From: Diphasiastrum complanatum
Taxonomy: Eukaryota; Streptophyta; Lycopodiopsida; Lycopodiales; Lycopodiaceae
Reading direction: 5' to 3'
DNA: 64,000 nt
NCBI GenBank assembly: GCA_029204225.1
Contig: CM055092.1
Coordinates: 66,190,923 to 66,254,922 of the forward strand
Shown here: positions 43,317 to 54,530 of the stretch, in pieces
How positions within the stretch are numbered: the first letter of the stretch is position 1
Layout: every line of letters begins with the position of its first letter
Notes under the pieces: model-generated
What the model was told of the DNA's origin: nothing
Database searches by the model: none
Seen by the model: only the letters and a program-made list of their open reading frames with translations
Translations under genes and position numbers: made by a program

Positions 43317-45569
43317 TACGCGGAAATTCTGATCTAGTGGAGAGTACAGATTAGAGATGCAATCATTGACTGATTGCCAACCATCGAAACCATGAACAGC
43401 ATCCACAAGCATCAAGCAAAGAGCTCACAAAGCAAAAGCATCTTTATTACAAAGAGACTGATACATATACAAGTAAAGGTCCCCTTTGCATGGGGATGCC
43501 ACGTGGCATGGACATAATAAATCCATGAAATTCACTATTGGCCTCTACGTGGCACTTTAGCCTATATATAGGTAAACTCCCATTATTGGCCCAGGACAAG
43601 CCCTCCGAGCTGGCTTTTTAGCTAAAGCCTACTAAACTGAAATAGTACATAATTGTAAACTACAATCACAGTTGAGCTTACTATTTCTAACTCCTTCTCT
43701 TAAGCTCAAGTGTGGTTTAAGTATCAAACTAACTGTACACTTATTACAGTATCAACCTAATTGTACACTTATTACAGTATCACATTTGAAGCTTGCATAA
43801 ATAAATCAAATCAAATTCAAGCTCAAATGTGATAAGAGTATCATAATAAAAATGTGTAGCCATGTCCTGGGGTGTCCACTTTGACAAGCATTCAAATAGA
43901 ATATGGATCATATATCAACTTGGACTCTTTACAAAAAAAAAAAACAAGCTAGAAAGCTTTGACCTATAAGTCAATTGGTCTCTCTTACCATAGCATCCAA
44001 CTCACCATCAAGGCTTCCCGATCATGGATTACTAAGTTCCATGACACCACATGTATCCTGCTTGCTGCTTCCTGTTACATATTGTAACATGATCTATGAA
44101 TCTGCTCTCACAGATCTTGAGAGTTATGTCTCATGAACCCTGATCTTACTAAGATAAAAGGGCTTTACATGACTTCGACTAGGCTTCCTTGATCTCACTC
44201 CAAAAGACCACAAACCATCCAGGTACAAGCATCCAATGCCAAGCCTACATACCCGCAAATACAACCAATGCATAAAGCCTCAAAGAGATGGCTTACCAAT
44301 GCTCCTGATGGTAGATAACACTCCATCAATGTCAATCCAAGTATTTACCCCTGCTGCATTGCCGACTACCATGAAGTTTATGCCACTGCAACAATATGCC
44401 TCCAATAGATCATAGAGACTACCCTCTCTGCATCTTTTCCCCTTCATGCAAGCTACTAGATTTGCTTTCTTACTTTTCTCTTTGGCTCATCCAGTTGACC
44501 TTATCATTGACACCCTTCACCTTGTGACCGCCACCATTGCATTGCCACCATTAAGCTAGTGTAAATGTCTCCTCAATCGAGACATTTCTCCCTTGAGGAA
44601 GAACCGCAACCACCGAATCTGACAATGCCCTTGTCGATTTTCACCTTGAGAGGCCCCCTCCAAGCGTCCCTTGAGCTTGGTTAGTTCGAACTTCCAAAAA
44701 GTTGAACCAGTAGACATGAACTATTTCACCATGTCCGTCGGCATAATGCGGCACCATGCCTGGTTCTCTCCTGTGGTTGGTTTCCCTCTCTCAATTTATG
44801 CCAATTAAGAGTTTCACGATGCCTCATTGAAAGTTTTCCACATCTCCTAGTTTTCTCCAATGCAATTCCTCCCTTTTCGCTCTCTCTCATAATATATTGT
44901 GCTTAGGCTCTTCAAAATCGCTTGAGAACTAATTCTTGGCTATAGGCACACGCCTTTTTCCTAGCCTGCCCCGCAGACTTTCAGCCAAAAAATTGGGCTT
45001 AATTTGGCACACAGGACACCAAATAGCGAAAACCGTACCTCATTGGGTCACTTATCTCTTGCTCATTCGAATGGTGTCAAGAACGCATCAAAATGCATTT
45101 CTCTCTTGAAGATATCGTTGCTCTGCTCGTCAGCTTCACGCAAGCTTTTACAGGCTCCAAAATGGCCCTTATTTGGTCCCAAAAGCCCTCCTCTAGCCAA
45201 AGTTAGGCCCTTCCAAAGTGGCCTTAGGAGATAAGTTCAAAAGATGAACTATTTTTTCTTTTTGAAGAAATTTGCCTCCATTCAGTCCATTTAGGCATTC
45301 ATTTTGAAGATTTTTATTGAAATTTCTTCAAACCTGGCCTTCAGCCCCTTGAAGCCCTTTCACCATAAATCCAATGGCCTCTACATGGCATTTTAGCCTA
45401 TATACAAGTAAACTCCCATTATTGGCCCGAGACAAGCCCCTCGGGCTGGCTTTTTAACTAAAGCCTACTAAACTTAAACAGTACATAATTGTAAACTACA
45501 ATCACAGTTGAGCTTACTATTACTATCACATAATTGTAAACTACAATCTCAGGTGGCTTTATTTTGTCA
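43317..45569 (-). mobile_element. LTR-like insertion in the leader of copy 2
   Basis: Copy 1 lacks this ~2.25 kb. CATTC occurs at both edges (43312-43316 and 45568-45572), which may be a target duplication. ~43535-43690 and ~45375-45530 are direct repeats (TGGCCTCTACRTGGCA ... CAATCACAGTTGAGCTTACTAT), so these are LTR parts. The left LTR resembles the minus-strand LTR at 31140. No protein is encoded. Exact termini are unresolved. Confidence 0.6.
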
Positions 45570-47946
45570 TTCAATTTTATTTTTTATTATTAATTTGATT
45601 CCATAGGTTTGTAGAGATTTGTTTAGCTTTCTTTTGCACTTTGCAAGGCATTTGGATAAAAAATGCAAAAGTTATTGCACTTTTCCCAAAAGCTGTCAAA
45701 ATAGGTGACTAGAATTTTGCTTTCACTTGATTTGAATTTTTCAGATTTGATCTGAGTTTTTATTTCAAGTTTCTTTCCGTAGAATTTTAGAGCATTGTTT
45801 TAGCTTTGATCTGATCCATATGGCAGGTCATTTGGATTAGTATCCAAAAAGTTATGACAATTCTTGATTCCTAGCTCTAGTTTTGCTAGTTTTCTTTCTT
45901 CAAACTTTTCAGACATGTTCTGTTGCAAATTTGACCTATCAATTCACATTCAATTATTGATCTGATCCATGCACTCGTAGATTTTGTTGTTAGCTTTTCA
46001 GAGCTATTGAGTTTGTGTGATTTGGATCAATATTGAGAAAGTTATGATCAAATTAGTGGAGATGGGTCAGAATTGCCAAAATTTTGAAAAAAAAAATTAC
46101 AAGTGAAAGAGAAGCACTTCAACTCTGAAGTTTTGTTTCCCTTGTAAAAAATTTTTTAAATTCTTCATTTCGAAGTTTAATTCAGAAAAAAAAACTGACC
46201 TAACCCTACCCACGCCAGCCCTGACCCTAAAAATTAACCAAATATAGAAAAAAAAAAGACCAGCCTCCCTCAGAACTCGTAGAACCCCCAAAACCCTGGG
46301 CGACTTCTTCCAAGAATTCGGGGACTCCCTTCTTCAGGTATGATTTTTCTCTTCGCGACTGCACCCCCCTTTGCGATTTCTTCCTGATGATTTCTTCTCT
46401 TCGAAAATTTTCGCCCCCCTTGCCCCCAGAATATCCCCTCTTGCGAATACCTTCCCCTTCCCCTGGCGAATACCCTCCTCTCGTAAAATCAGTTTTTAAA
46501 TTTTTACAAAGGAAATGGTGATGCCTCACAGAACGTAATTTGTGGGGCAATTTTTTTTTGACAATTTTTTTTTTACAGGCACCTTCCGGACACCAGAAGG
46601 TGCACGTAAAATTATTTACGTTTTTTACATGCACCTTCCGCCCGGAAGGTGTGTGTAAAAAAAAATGTACGTCAAAAAAAAAAGAAAAAAAATGTAAAAA
46701 CGGAATTCACGGCAAGGAAGGGTCGGCTCCTCGGCCCTTCTGCCCGCGGAAGACTGTGTGCCCGGAAGACTGTGCGCCCCAGGGAAAGGGAGGTATTCGC
46801 GAGAGGGAAGGTATTCGCCAGGGAAGGGAGGTATTCACGAGAGGGAGGGTATTCGCCAGGGGAGCGAATACCCTCCCTCTCGTGAATACCTCCCTTCCCT
46901 GGCGAATACCTTCCCTCTCGCGAATACCTCCCTTCCCCTGGGGCGCACAGTCTTCCGGGCCGGAAGGGCCTCGGAGCAGGACCTTCCCCGTGAATACCTC
47001 CCCTGGCCAATACCCTCCCTCTCGTGAATACCTCCCTTCCCTGCGAATACCTTCCCTCTCGCGAATACCTCCCTTCCCCTGTCCCGGCGAATACCCATTT
47101 TCTCCCCACGATTAAACACCCTCCTCTCTCTTCTGGCGAATACCTCGCGAATTCCTCTATATCCTAACCCCCCTCTCCCTACGGCCTACCCCCTCTCAGT
47201 CGCACGCGCCCACCCCCCCCCCCCCCCCCCCTTTTCTCCTATCTCTCTCAGCCGCGCTCCGTGGCCGCCTCCTCCTGCGGAATATTCCACGAATAAGCCG
47301 TAGGAATATTCTATAACTATTCCTTTCCCTCCCTCTCCTTTGTGCTCAAAAAAAAATTGCCGACAATTTTCGGATTTTTTCATGGTTTCAAGTATTTTTC
47401 GTCGAGCACTCCACTATTTCATGGATTTCAAAGTGTTATCCATTTCAATTTGTAAATTTTTTAATACCCTCCCTTATAAATTGTATATAACCCATTTTAC
47501 TAGTATTTCTATAATTTCCATAAATTTCTTGTTTCAGCTTGGATTTCAGTGCAGTAAAAACGAAAAGTGGTCATAACGACAAGCCTAACACTACTGAGCT
47601 ATTGAAATTTTGTAAATATTACTTTTCAAATTATTTTCAAGACCCTATTTTACCTTCAGTCAAAATTCTTTGTGTGTAGTTACAAATTTTCAAATCATCA
47701 TATCATCTCCGTTTTAGATCGGATTCAAACGCTTTAACAAGCAAAATTGTTCATGGTGACAAATTGAACACAACTACTAATTCATTTTAATTTGTTACAC
47801 TTTCCATTCACAGCCACTTTATTCTTCGAGGACTCAGAATCTTTAAGTGGGTGGAGAAGAGCAATTTTACTAGCTTGTAAAATACCATTCTGAATAAATT
47901 TCAGACGGTGAATTCATAGTCCACATGTCTTCACTAGTCATTAATA
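45570..47946 (+). other. leader of gypsy-type copy 2
   Basis: 45570-46200 aligns with 16600-17250 of copy 1. 46300-47240 is GC-rich and filled with inverted repeats, including the palindrome at 46760-46960, two short CACCTTCCG...CGGAAGGTG hairpins near 46578-46652, and a poly-C run near 47211-47231. 47270-47940 aligns again with copy 1 up to the Gag start. The long frames on both strands in 46540-47119 reflect the palindrome and are not genes. Confidence 0.6.
46760..46960. repeat. 201-bp near-perfect palindrome
   Basis: The left arm starts GCCCGGAAGACTGTGCGCCCC and the right arm ends with its complement GGGGCGCACAGTCTTCCGGGC. Between them the units GGTATTCGCGAGAGGGAAGG, GGTATTCGCCAGGGAAGG and GGTATTCACGAGAGGGAGG reappear inverted around a centre near 46860. 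More direct copies of the GAATACCTCCCTTCCC unit follow to ~47110. Arms are ~98 bp, with a central spacer of only a few bases. Confidence 0.9.
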
Positions 47947-48549
47947 ATGGACCTTTATAGTCAAAACAATCAATTTCCATCTATTGATCATGTACAATCT
48001 GAAATCGTACGTTATAGCCTTGTATTTGACGAACAACCAAGTTCAATCAGCATTGATGATTGGTTGACTGAATTAGAAGCTTATTTTTGTCATCGCCATT
48101 ATTCTGAAGAAGATAAAATCTATTTCGCTTCATTGTGCTTTCAAGGAAAAGTTCAAGCATGGTGGGATACTCAAGCACATTTGAGCACAAAGCTTTGGAG
48201 TCAATTCAAAATTGCTTTCATTGATAGTATTACCAGGTTTTATGAGAAATCATCCAAATCTCTCAAACAAACTGGTTCTGTACAACAATTTAATTAGCAA
48301 TTCTTGGCATTGGTTCAGAAGACAAAATTTGAGTATAGAAAATGTTTGAACTGCTATGTGGGTTTTCTTCAAACTCCTATAAAGAATGTGCTTCAACCAA
48401 CTCTTTCCAAATCCATTTATGCCGCTAGTTTTATGGAGTTGCGCAATATGATGGATCGTGCACTTGCTCTGGAGCACTTATCTACAAACCATATCAGTGA
48501 ATGGTGGAAAGTCACCGCTCAATGGAAACCTTATTATTACAACCAATGA
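47947..48549 (+). pseudogene. Gag-like domain 1, copy 2
   Basis: Starts MDLYSQNNQFPSIDHVQSE. The Gag signature is SIDDWLTELEAYF ... FASLCFQGKVQAWWDTQ, then KLWSQFKIAFIDSITRFY. A TAG at 48295 (Gln in copy 1) is private to this copy. The frame continues to FMELRNMMDRALALEHLSTN and ends at TGA 48547, which copy 1 shares. The coat-protein role follows from the family signature. It is the better of the two copies. Confidence 0.8.
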
Positions 48550-49035
48550 TTGTCTGAATACGTTAGTCATACCTTTGATGGAAGCATCCACTCCATTAAT
48601 GTAGACAATTGGCTAGAGGATTTGGATTATAACTTCTACTATAGTGGAGGTATTGGTGACAGTGATATAGTTTTCTTTGCTTCATCGGGTTTCCAAGGAC
48701 GTGTTCAGTCATGGTGGAACATCGTTCACCACTTTCATCCTGAGAATTGGTTAATTTTCAAAAGAGTTTGTAGACAGATCTTCAATCGATCTGATTTCAT
48801 CCAATGGTGTTCTTTGGACCAGACAACTACAGTTGCTGAGTACAATAGAGAATTCCAACAAACGGTCCCAGTATTCGATTGTGGAGAAGTATATCTTGTA
48901 CAATGTTATATATATGGCTTACAACCTCAATATCGGAGCATTGTAGAAAACTATCTACAAACTACTTCTCCACAGCATGGGTTCCGATTAAGGGAAACTA
49001 TGGAATATGTTTTAAAGTACGAACAACAAGAATAA
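48550..49035 (+). CDS. Gag-like domain 2, copy 2
   Basis: In the same frame as domain 1, directly after the shared TGA. The order repeats domain 1: FDGSIHSINVDNWLEDLDYNF, FFASSGFQGRVQSWWN, then VAEYNREFQQTVPVFDCGEV and YRSIVENYLQTTSPQHGFRLRE. The segment is open for 161 codons. The element thus encodes two tandem Gag-type domains, an internal duplication. Start by reinitiation or readthrough is inference. Confidence 0.75.
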   Translation: MSEYVSHTFDGSIHSINVDNWLEDLDYNFYYSGGIGDSDIVFFASSGFQGRVQSWWNIVHHFHPENWLIFKRVCRQIFNRSDFIQWCSLDQTTTVAEYNREFQQTVPVFDCGEVYLVQCYIYGLQPQYRSIVENYLQTTSPQHGFRLRETMEYVLKYEQQE

Positions 49036-49569
49036 AGGCTTAAGTTGGAAGCTGAAAGGAAAGAAGAACAATCCAGATGGTTTGAGAAAATGAAGATCCG
49101 AATTCAAAAAGTGAGTGTATACACTAAAGCATCAATGGATCAACAACCAAAACAGGTACAGAAAAGTGAAGAAATTTTTGAAGATGAGCACGAGCAAAGT
49201 GATAATGATGAAGTGGATGAGCGAAACGATGATAATGAGTCAGATGAGCAAAGTGACGACGAAAGTCAAGTCCCAGATCCAGATACAGTTGCAGGCAACA
49301 AAAGTCCAATTCAAGATTCAGATCAAGTTGCAACAACAAATGGTGAAAATCAGGATTCAGATGAAAGTCAAGATTCAGATCAGGATGTGAAGATAATTGA
49401 ACATGCTTTTGAGTTTTACTTCGATCATCAAAGTCCAGAACTTGACCTACATCAATGCCTTAATCTGGTCAATGAACAAGCAACTATGGATCGTCAGATT
49501 GGAAATACTGCTTTGCTCGAAGAAGTCAATCAAGGCATTCACCAAACTTTTAGATTGAGGACTATATGA
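49036..49569 (+). CDS. acidic linker region of the gypsy-type protein, copy 2
   Basis: Follows TAA 49033 in the same frame. It begins KLEAERKEEQSRWFEKMKIRIQ (likely coiled-coil), then a long Asp/Glu/Ser-rich run with DSDESQDSDQD-type repeats, then HQCLNLVNEQATMD. No zinc knuckle is visible, which is unusual for a Gag C-terminus. Homologous to 20311-20870. Confidence 0.6.
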   Translation, partial: RLKLEAERKEEQSRWFEKMKIRIQKVSVYTKASMDQQPKQVQKSEEIFEDEHEQSDNDEVDERNDDNESDEQSDDESQVPDPDTVAGNKSPIQDSDQVATTNGENQDSDESQDSDQDVKIIEHAFEFYFDHQSPELDLHQCLNLVNEQATMDRQIGNTALLEEVNQGIHQTFRLRTI

Positions 49570-50700
49570 CACCGATATTCCATGATTTGGAGTTGAGTGG
49601 TTATTATAAGAATCCGATCTATGAACCATGTCAAATTGATATGGGAGCTTTTGAAAATATTTTTATTTTTGACAACAATCTAATGGAGTATGAGGTATTC
49701 AACAAGAATATTGTCCGCAATGAAGATATTTCATTATTCCAAATAAATCCAACTTGTATCAATACCTTGGATTATTGTTCAATGCCTCATAGATCCATTT
49801 TACAAGATCTTCAGGTGACTTTAGTTGGAGAACCCGTTTTCTATGGATTCTCCAGAACTCAAAAGCCAAATTTTAATTCGCGTGCATATTTAGAAAGTAT
49901 GGATGTTAATAATGACTAGGAACATTCTCTCAGTCAGCCAACACTCTATAGGAAGCTGATTTTAAAACATGCCAGCAATCTATATAAGTTTCTTTGGAGA
50001 GGTTTACATTGCTCAATGGACTCTAATGTGATCAATCTTCAATTGACAATGATAATTGTTCATCAATGGTTATTTGGAAGAATTGATCCATCAAATCCCT
50101 GGTTCAACTTTGGAATGTATTTTTACTAATTGAGATTGATGCTTCAATGATTTATATAGGCAACTGCAAATTTTATATTTCGAGACAAGAGTCCATTTTT
50201 GAGGTCAATCAGGTCAAATATTCACAACCACCTATGAATGAGGTATTGACCAAATTCGAAAAAATATATTTCGGTCAACAATATGCCTAGAATTACATTT
50301 CACCATACGACCGAATTTCAATATTCATGTCGGCTACTTCATATAGAGCATGTATATTTGAACAACAATTCATAACTACCATTGCTCATGGAAGAATTAT
50401 AATGTTCTTCATCAAGTTGGTTAGACAACATGGATTGCCAGTTACGGTAGAAGAGCCAGATGCAACACAAAACCAAGAATCCAAGGGAATTGGATAAGCA
50501 TCCAATTTGTTATGATGTTGAGGAAGCAGACAAAAGAGGATATTGCAGTGATGCACTTTGTCCATTCCATACAGATTGGTTGCCAACAAGCAATATGGTA
50601 TTTCATCAACTCTTCTTCGACCATCAATTTTCCTCCATGAGAACAAGAATTACAGTCTAAAGCCAACAAAACGACTTTAATTCAATAGCTTTGGATTTGT
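49566..50700 (+). pseudogene. C-terminal domain of the gypsy-type protein, copy 2, unknown function
   Basis: Open to 49919 (PIFHDLELSGYYKNPIYEP ... GEPVFYGFSRTQ), then broken by several stops to ~50700, all parallel to 20870-22020. Residual blocks include YKFLWRGLHC and NEVLTKFEKIYFGQQY. I find no RT, RNase H, integrase or DSG protease motif. The strong parallel between both copies shows this domain was part of the element when it spread. Confidence 0.5.
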
Positions 50701-50804
50701 AAAGAGGCAATAATTGTTTTTGGACCACACATCCTCAATCATGACTACTTAACCAAGGCGATCAAACTGATTAGACAAGCATCTTCATTTTTGAGGACAA
50801 AAAT

Positions 50805-50821
50805 GTTTAAGTAGGGGGGAG
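50805..50821 (+). other. polypurine tract of copy 2
   Basis: GTTTAAGTAGGGGGGAG immediately precedes the 3' LTR. Confidence 0.75.
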
Positions 50822-51337
50822 TGTCATGTACTTTTAGTACATCAGTGCTTTTCAAGGCAATATAATATCCATTGTAAACTTTGTAGGCCCAAAGGGAAGA
50901 ACAAGGCGGTTCTCTCTTTAGGCCCTCCAAAGTAATTAATAAGAACAAGGGCCCAATGTAGCCTAAATAGTACTTAACAAGGGTTAACTATCCCTCAAGA
51001 TAGTTAAGTTTAGTTAAGTGAGAGCATTGTTTATAATTAGACAAGAGACATCAATTTGTGGATCTTTTGGCTCATTTTCAAGTGAGAGCTTCTTGCTTCC
51101 TCCTTGTGAATATGAGCTATGGGGATTTCCATTGCTAGGTCTCATGTGCCTTATCTACATGAATCCATGCTCCATTTCCACTGATTGTACTCTTTCTTTC
51201 ATTGCTAATGCAATTCCATTGTGATCTCGTTCTTTCTATCTTTCTATTGATATGCTATCTTGATTGTCTTGTACGCTTCTTGCTTTTAGCTTTACTATCA
51301 TTGTAATTGCTATTAGTTTGGGATTTGGCACATGACA
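50822..51337 (+). repeat. 3' LTR of copy 2, 516 bp
   Basis: Starts TGTCATGTACTTTTAGTAC and ends GGCACATGACA. The last 230 bp match 42932-43163, and the whole is homologous, reversed, to 57966-58499. The start also matches 16464 and 22139. Confidence 0.88.
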
Positions 51338-52073
51338 GTTATCCAAAGACATGTGCCCCAGAACATAGGCAGATCAGCAAGAAATGTGCAAGTACCCTTA
51401 TTAGTCTACCATAGGTTCTCTCATGTACTCTATGATCTGCACACGACCTGATCTAGCATATGTTGTAAGCACACAATTCATGTCCAATCCAGGCCTACAA
51501 CACTGGAAAGCTCTACAAAGAGTTCTGAAGTACATTCAATCCTCAAAGCACTATGCCTTGAGTTACAACGGAAATATAAAAGCTGCACTCTCTTCGATTA
51601 CCTATTCTGATTCAGACTGGGCAGGAGACATAGATACTAGAAAATCCACCTCTGGCTACATTTGCTTTCTTGTAGGAGGACCCATTTCATGGAATAGCAG
51701 GAAGCAGAAATGCATTTAATTATCCTCTACGGAATCAGAATATGTAGCAGCTACGTCAACAGTGAAGGAGATTTTATGGCTTAGAAGACTACTACAAAAT
51801 CTGAGATTCCCACAGGTTAGTCCAACTATACTCCAATGCGACAATCAGAGTTGTATAGCTTTGTCGTTGAACCGACGAACTCACACAAGGACCAAACATA
51901 TAGAGGTTCAACTTCATTTTCTCAGAGAGAAGGTTCAGAATGAAGACGTTGCACTAAGTTATTGTCGCACCGACAGTATGTTGGCTGACATTCTGACAAA
52001 ACCATTGTCAAGGGACAAACATTCTACTCTAGTAGAATTGTTAATTCTCAATTTGAGTCCAGATTCATAGCAG
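51338..52073 (+). pseudogene. copia reverse transcriptase end and RNase H
   Basis: The reading contains SLMYSMICTRPDLAYVVS, the end of copia RT, then the RNase H domain: YSDSDWAGDIDTRKSTSGYI with its first Asp, SSTESEYVAATSTVKEILWLRRLL with the Glu, and LQCDNQSCIALSLN with the next Asp. It ends in KHIEVQLHFLREKV and DILTKPLSRDKH. RNase H removes the RNA template. A TAA near 51717 breaks SRKQKCI|LSSTE. The RT core upstream has been displaced by the gypsy-type insertion. Confidence 0.88.
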
Positions 52074-52079
52074 CAAGCT

Positions 52080-52094
52080 TAAGGGGGAGTGTTG
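52080..52094 (+). other. polypurine tract of the copia element
   Basis: AAGGGGGAGTG precedes TGTTGGAATTG, the typical start of a copia 3' LTR. Confidence 0.75.
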
Positions 52095-52930
52095 GAATTG
52101 TAATCTTCTCCTACTCATCCCTTCGCCCTCCTTCTACTTTGAAGAATTCTATATGTTGAAATGGAGATAATATCCATCTTGACTTTAGGCTTGCTACAAA
52201 TATTGTACCATACAAGTATATTGTTCATAAATGCAAAATGCCAAGTTTGGCCTAGATAGAACTTGAGCTACATGGATATGTCACATCAAATGATGAGTAC
52301 AACTTGCATATAGTTTGTAGACATAGAATTAGCAAAATTATGCTTGTAGAAACTCGTGGCAATTCGCATGCATTAATTGTAAGTGATCCATAGTGACATG
52401 CAAGGCATGCACAAAGTGTAATGGACACATGCATGACGATTTGTACATTTCTAGTTAGAACTAGCACACTTGCAAAAAGTTGGTAGAGTTTCATGCATGA
52501 GAAGTGACAAATGTCACATAGACTCTAGTTTTCACTTAAGATGTCATTAAATGATGGATGGATGTGGTTCTACCTCGAGCTACCTCAAACTCCATAATTA
52601 TGTGTAGCTCTCCTCATATTTGATGATGAAGAACCAAAGCTTTGTAGCTATCTCATGCAAATTTGGATCCACACATTTTTTTGCTTGTTATCTCTCTAAC
52701 TCGTGTTGAGGCTAATGCTAATACACTGATATCTTGTACTTTTGCTCATTATTGATTTATTGCTATCATATTTTGATGCTTAGCATGCTAGATTGTGGTT
52801 ACGCCATAACTTCTGTACTAGATCTTGTTAATCAATCTAGAATCAGGTTATTGTGCTAATCACAAAGCTTAATTAGATCCATCATACTTGTGGACATTCC
52901 CCACACGTGTGAATTTTGGAAATTTTGTCA
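52091..52930 (+). repeat. copia LTR region
   Basis: It starts TGTTGGAATTG after the purine tract and ends ...ACACGTGTGAATTTTGGAAATTTTGTCA before a primer site. It may be one long LTR, or a 3' LTR fused to the 5' LTR of the next copia. 52641-52721 reappears at 56707-56798 inside the RT of the downstream element. The CACACGTGTG near 52906 is a G-box palindrome. Confidence 0.55.
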
Positions 52931-52942
52931 TGGTATCAGAGC
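52931..52942 (+). other. primer binding site of the 53-57 kb copia
   Basis: TGGTATCAGAGC directly follows the LTR end CA. Confidence 0.85.
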
Positions 52943-53701
52943 CAAATTGAGCTTTTCATGCTAACATCTCTGATTGTACAAGAAATTGAGAGCTAATTCA
53001 AGCAAAAAAGCAGTTTTGCACTTTTTCTCACCTTTCTCTAAAGTGTATTTGGATCAAATCGGATTGGAACTGAATTTTCAGACCTGAATAGTGGTAGTAC
53101 GGAATTTTGGAATTCCGCACATGTGAATATCAGAGATTTCTAGTCCCTTCAGTCTCCTTGCTTGTAGATCCAAAGATAGTGGTGTTATAGCTTGATGGAA
53201 AGCTTATGATCTCTACTTTTCATAGAAATTGAAACCAGATCAATTTGATGTGTCTATCAAGAGCTATAAGCTCTTAAAGAGGATAGGGATAGGTCTAGAA
53301 TTTGAGTGACAACATTTTGATTTGATTCAACCTTGCCTTGTTCTGAATCCATTGTTTTGAGCATCCTACACAAGAAATTGAAAATCAAGACTAAGTTTGA
53401 AGTAATTGAACACCCTTTGAGCCTTCTGAGTGTCAATAGTGTTTTCTTTTGAATCATTTCACGCATGCCAAAAGTAGGATTCAAACTAGCCAAAGTGTCT
53501 CAATCCACTTTGTGTGTCTGATCTAGATAATCTTGTCTTGTGGAAGATTTGAGATCCATCTCAAATACAGTTGCAAGTGTTTCACATAGGAAGGTAGAAC
53601 ATCCTTGAAAATACCTATAGTGAAAGAGAGCAGCAACTTTAAGTCTGATTGGAACAAGCTCAAATATATTGCAGTCCAATAACTAAGAAGTCTTCATCTA
53701 A
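52943..53701 (+). other. leader of the copia element
   Basis: About 760 bp of non-coding leader between the primer site and the Gag ATG. No other feature seen. Confidence 0.6.
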
Positions 53702-54530
53702 ATGGCACCTCTGGGAGGATATCTTCTAGAAGCAAATGAAAGACTAAATACTTCTAATTACTCAATTTGGAAGTTCAGAATGGATTCTATTTTGATACTC
53801 CAAGATGTTATGGATATTGTGCTTGGTGTTGAGGAGGAGCCTCAAGCACAGGCTAAAATTCCTAAGTATAGGAAGAGAGCTAGAATGGCTCTACATTTCA
53901 TTCAGATGAATGTATCTAATGAAATTCTGAGAGAGATAGGATCTTGCACTATAGACAAAGAAGCTTGGGATGCACTTAAGTCTATCTATGAAGCAAAAAA
54001 TACTTCTAGAATACTCACTCTTAGGAATCAGATTTTTCAAAGTTTCCAAAGAAGTGAAGAGAGTGCATCAAACTATGTTCTGAGAGTTAAAGATTTACAT
54101 AGAGAGCTTTCCTGTGTTGGTGTTACTATTAACCAAGATGAGCTAGTTAAAGTCATTTTAAATCGTTTGAGAGATGACTATGATAATCTTGTTCAGTCTT
54201 TTGCCATTAAGGAGGAGTTGCCTAATCTAGAAACTCTCCAAAGAATTCTTATTTCTGAAGAATCTAGACAAAGCTACAAACTTTCTAGGATGAACAAACT
54301 TCCGCTCGGTAGAAGTGCCAAACTCTCTTTGTCAAAGACAAGCATAAAGGAAGGAGTAAGAACCAGTTCTCTCAAGCATCCAACAAAGACAAAGCCAAAG
54401 ATCGAGAGAAAGATGGTGAAGAGGATGATTCATCTCATCCTTCTACTTCAAAGACTAAGAAGAAGAAAGTGAAGTGTTTCTTCTGTGGCAAAAAGGGGCA
54501 CTATGCCTCTAATTGCTTTAAGAAGAAAAA
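53702..54530 (+). pseudogene. Ty1/copia Gag with zinc knuckle
   Basis: The frame begins MAPLGGYLLEANERLNTSNY and has the Gag core SIWKFRMDSILI, EAWDALKSIYEAK and DELVKVILNRLRDDYDNLV. A frameshift near 54300-54320 moves the reading into the frame that carries the lysine-rich SKTKKKKVK and the CCHC knuckle CFFCGKKGHYASNC (54475-54516). This is the RNA-binding coat protein. Gag and Pol would be one polyprotein in copia. The copy is otherwise well preserved over 250 codons. Confidence 0.88.

Larger units (their letters stand above)
42932..51337 (+). mobile_element. gypsy-type element copy 2, double Gag, no polymerase seen
   Basis: Order: truncated 5' LTR (42932-43163), primer site, leader interrupted by an insertion (about 43317-45569), palindrome-rich leader, Gag-like domains 1 and 2, acidic linker, unknown C-terminal domain, purine tract, and full 3' LTR (50822-51337). 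The body is homologous to copy 1. It interrupts the RT of a copia element, whose remainder starts at 51338. Frames are damaged, but less so in the Gag part than in copy 1. Confidence 0.82.

Noticed and set aside
46540-47119. Long ORFs on both strands (up to 191 codons)
   Set aside because: They are mirror readings of a palindromic, low-complexity array with no domain.
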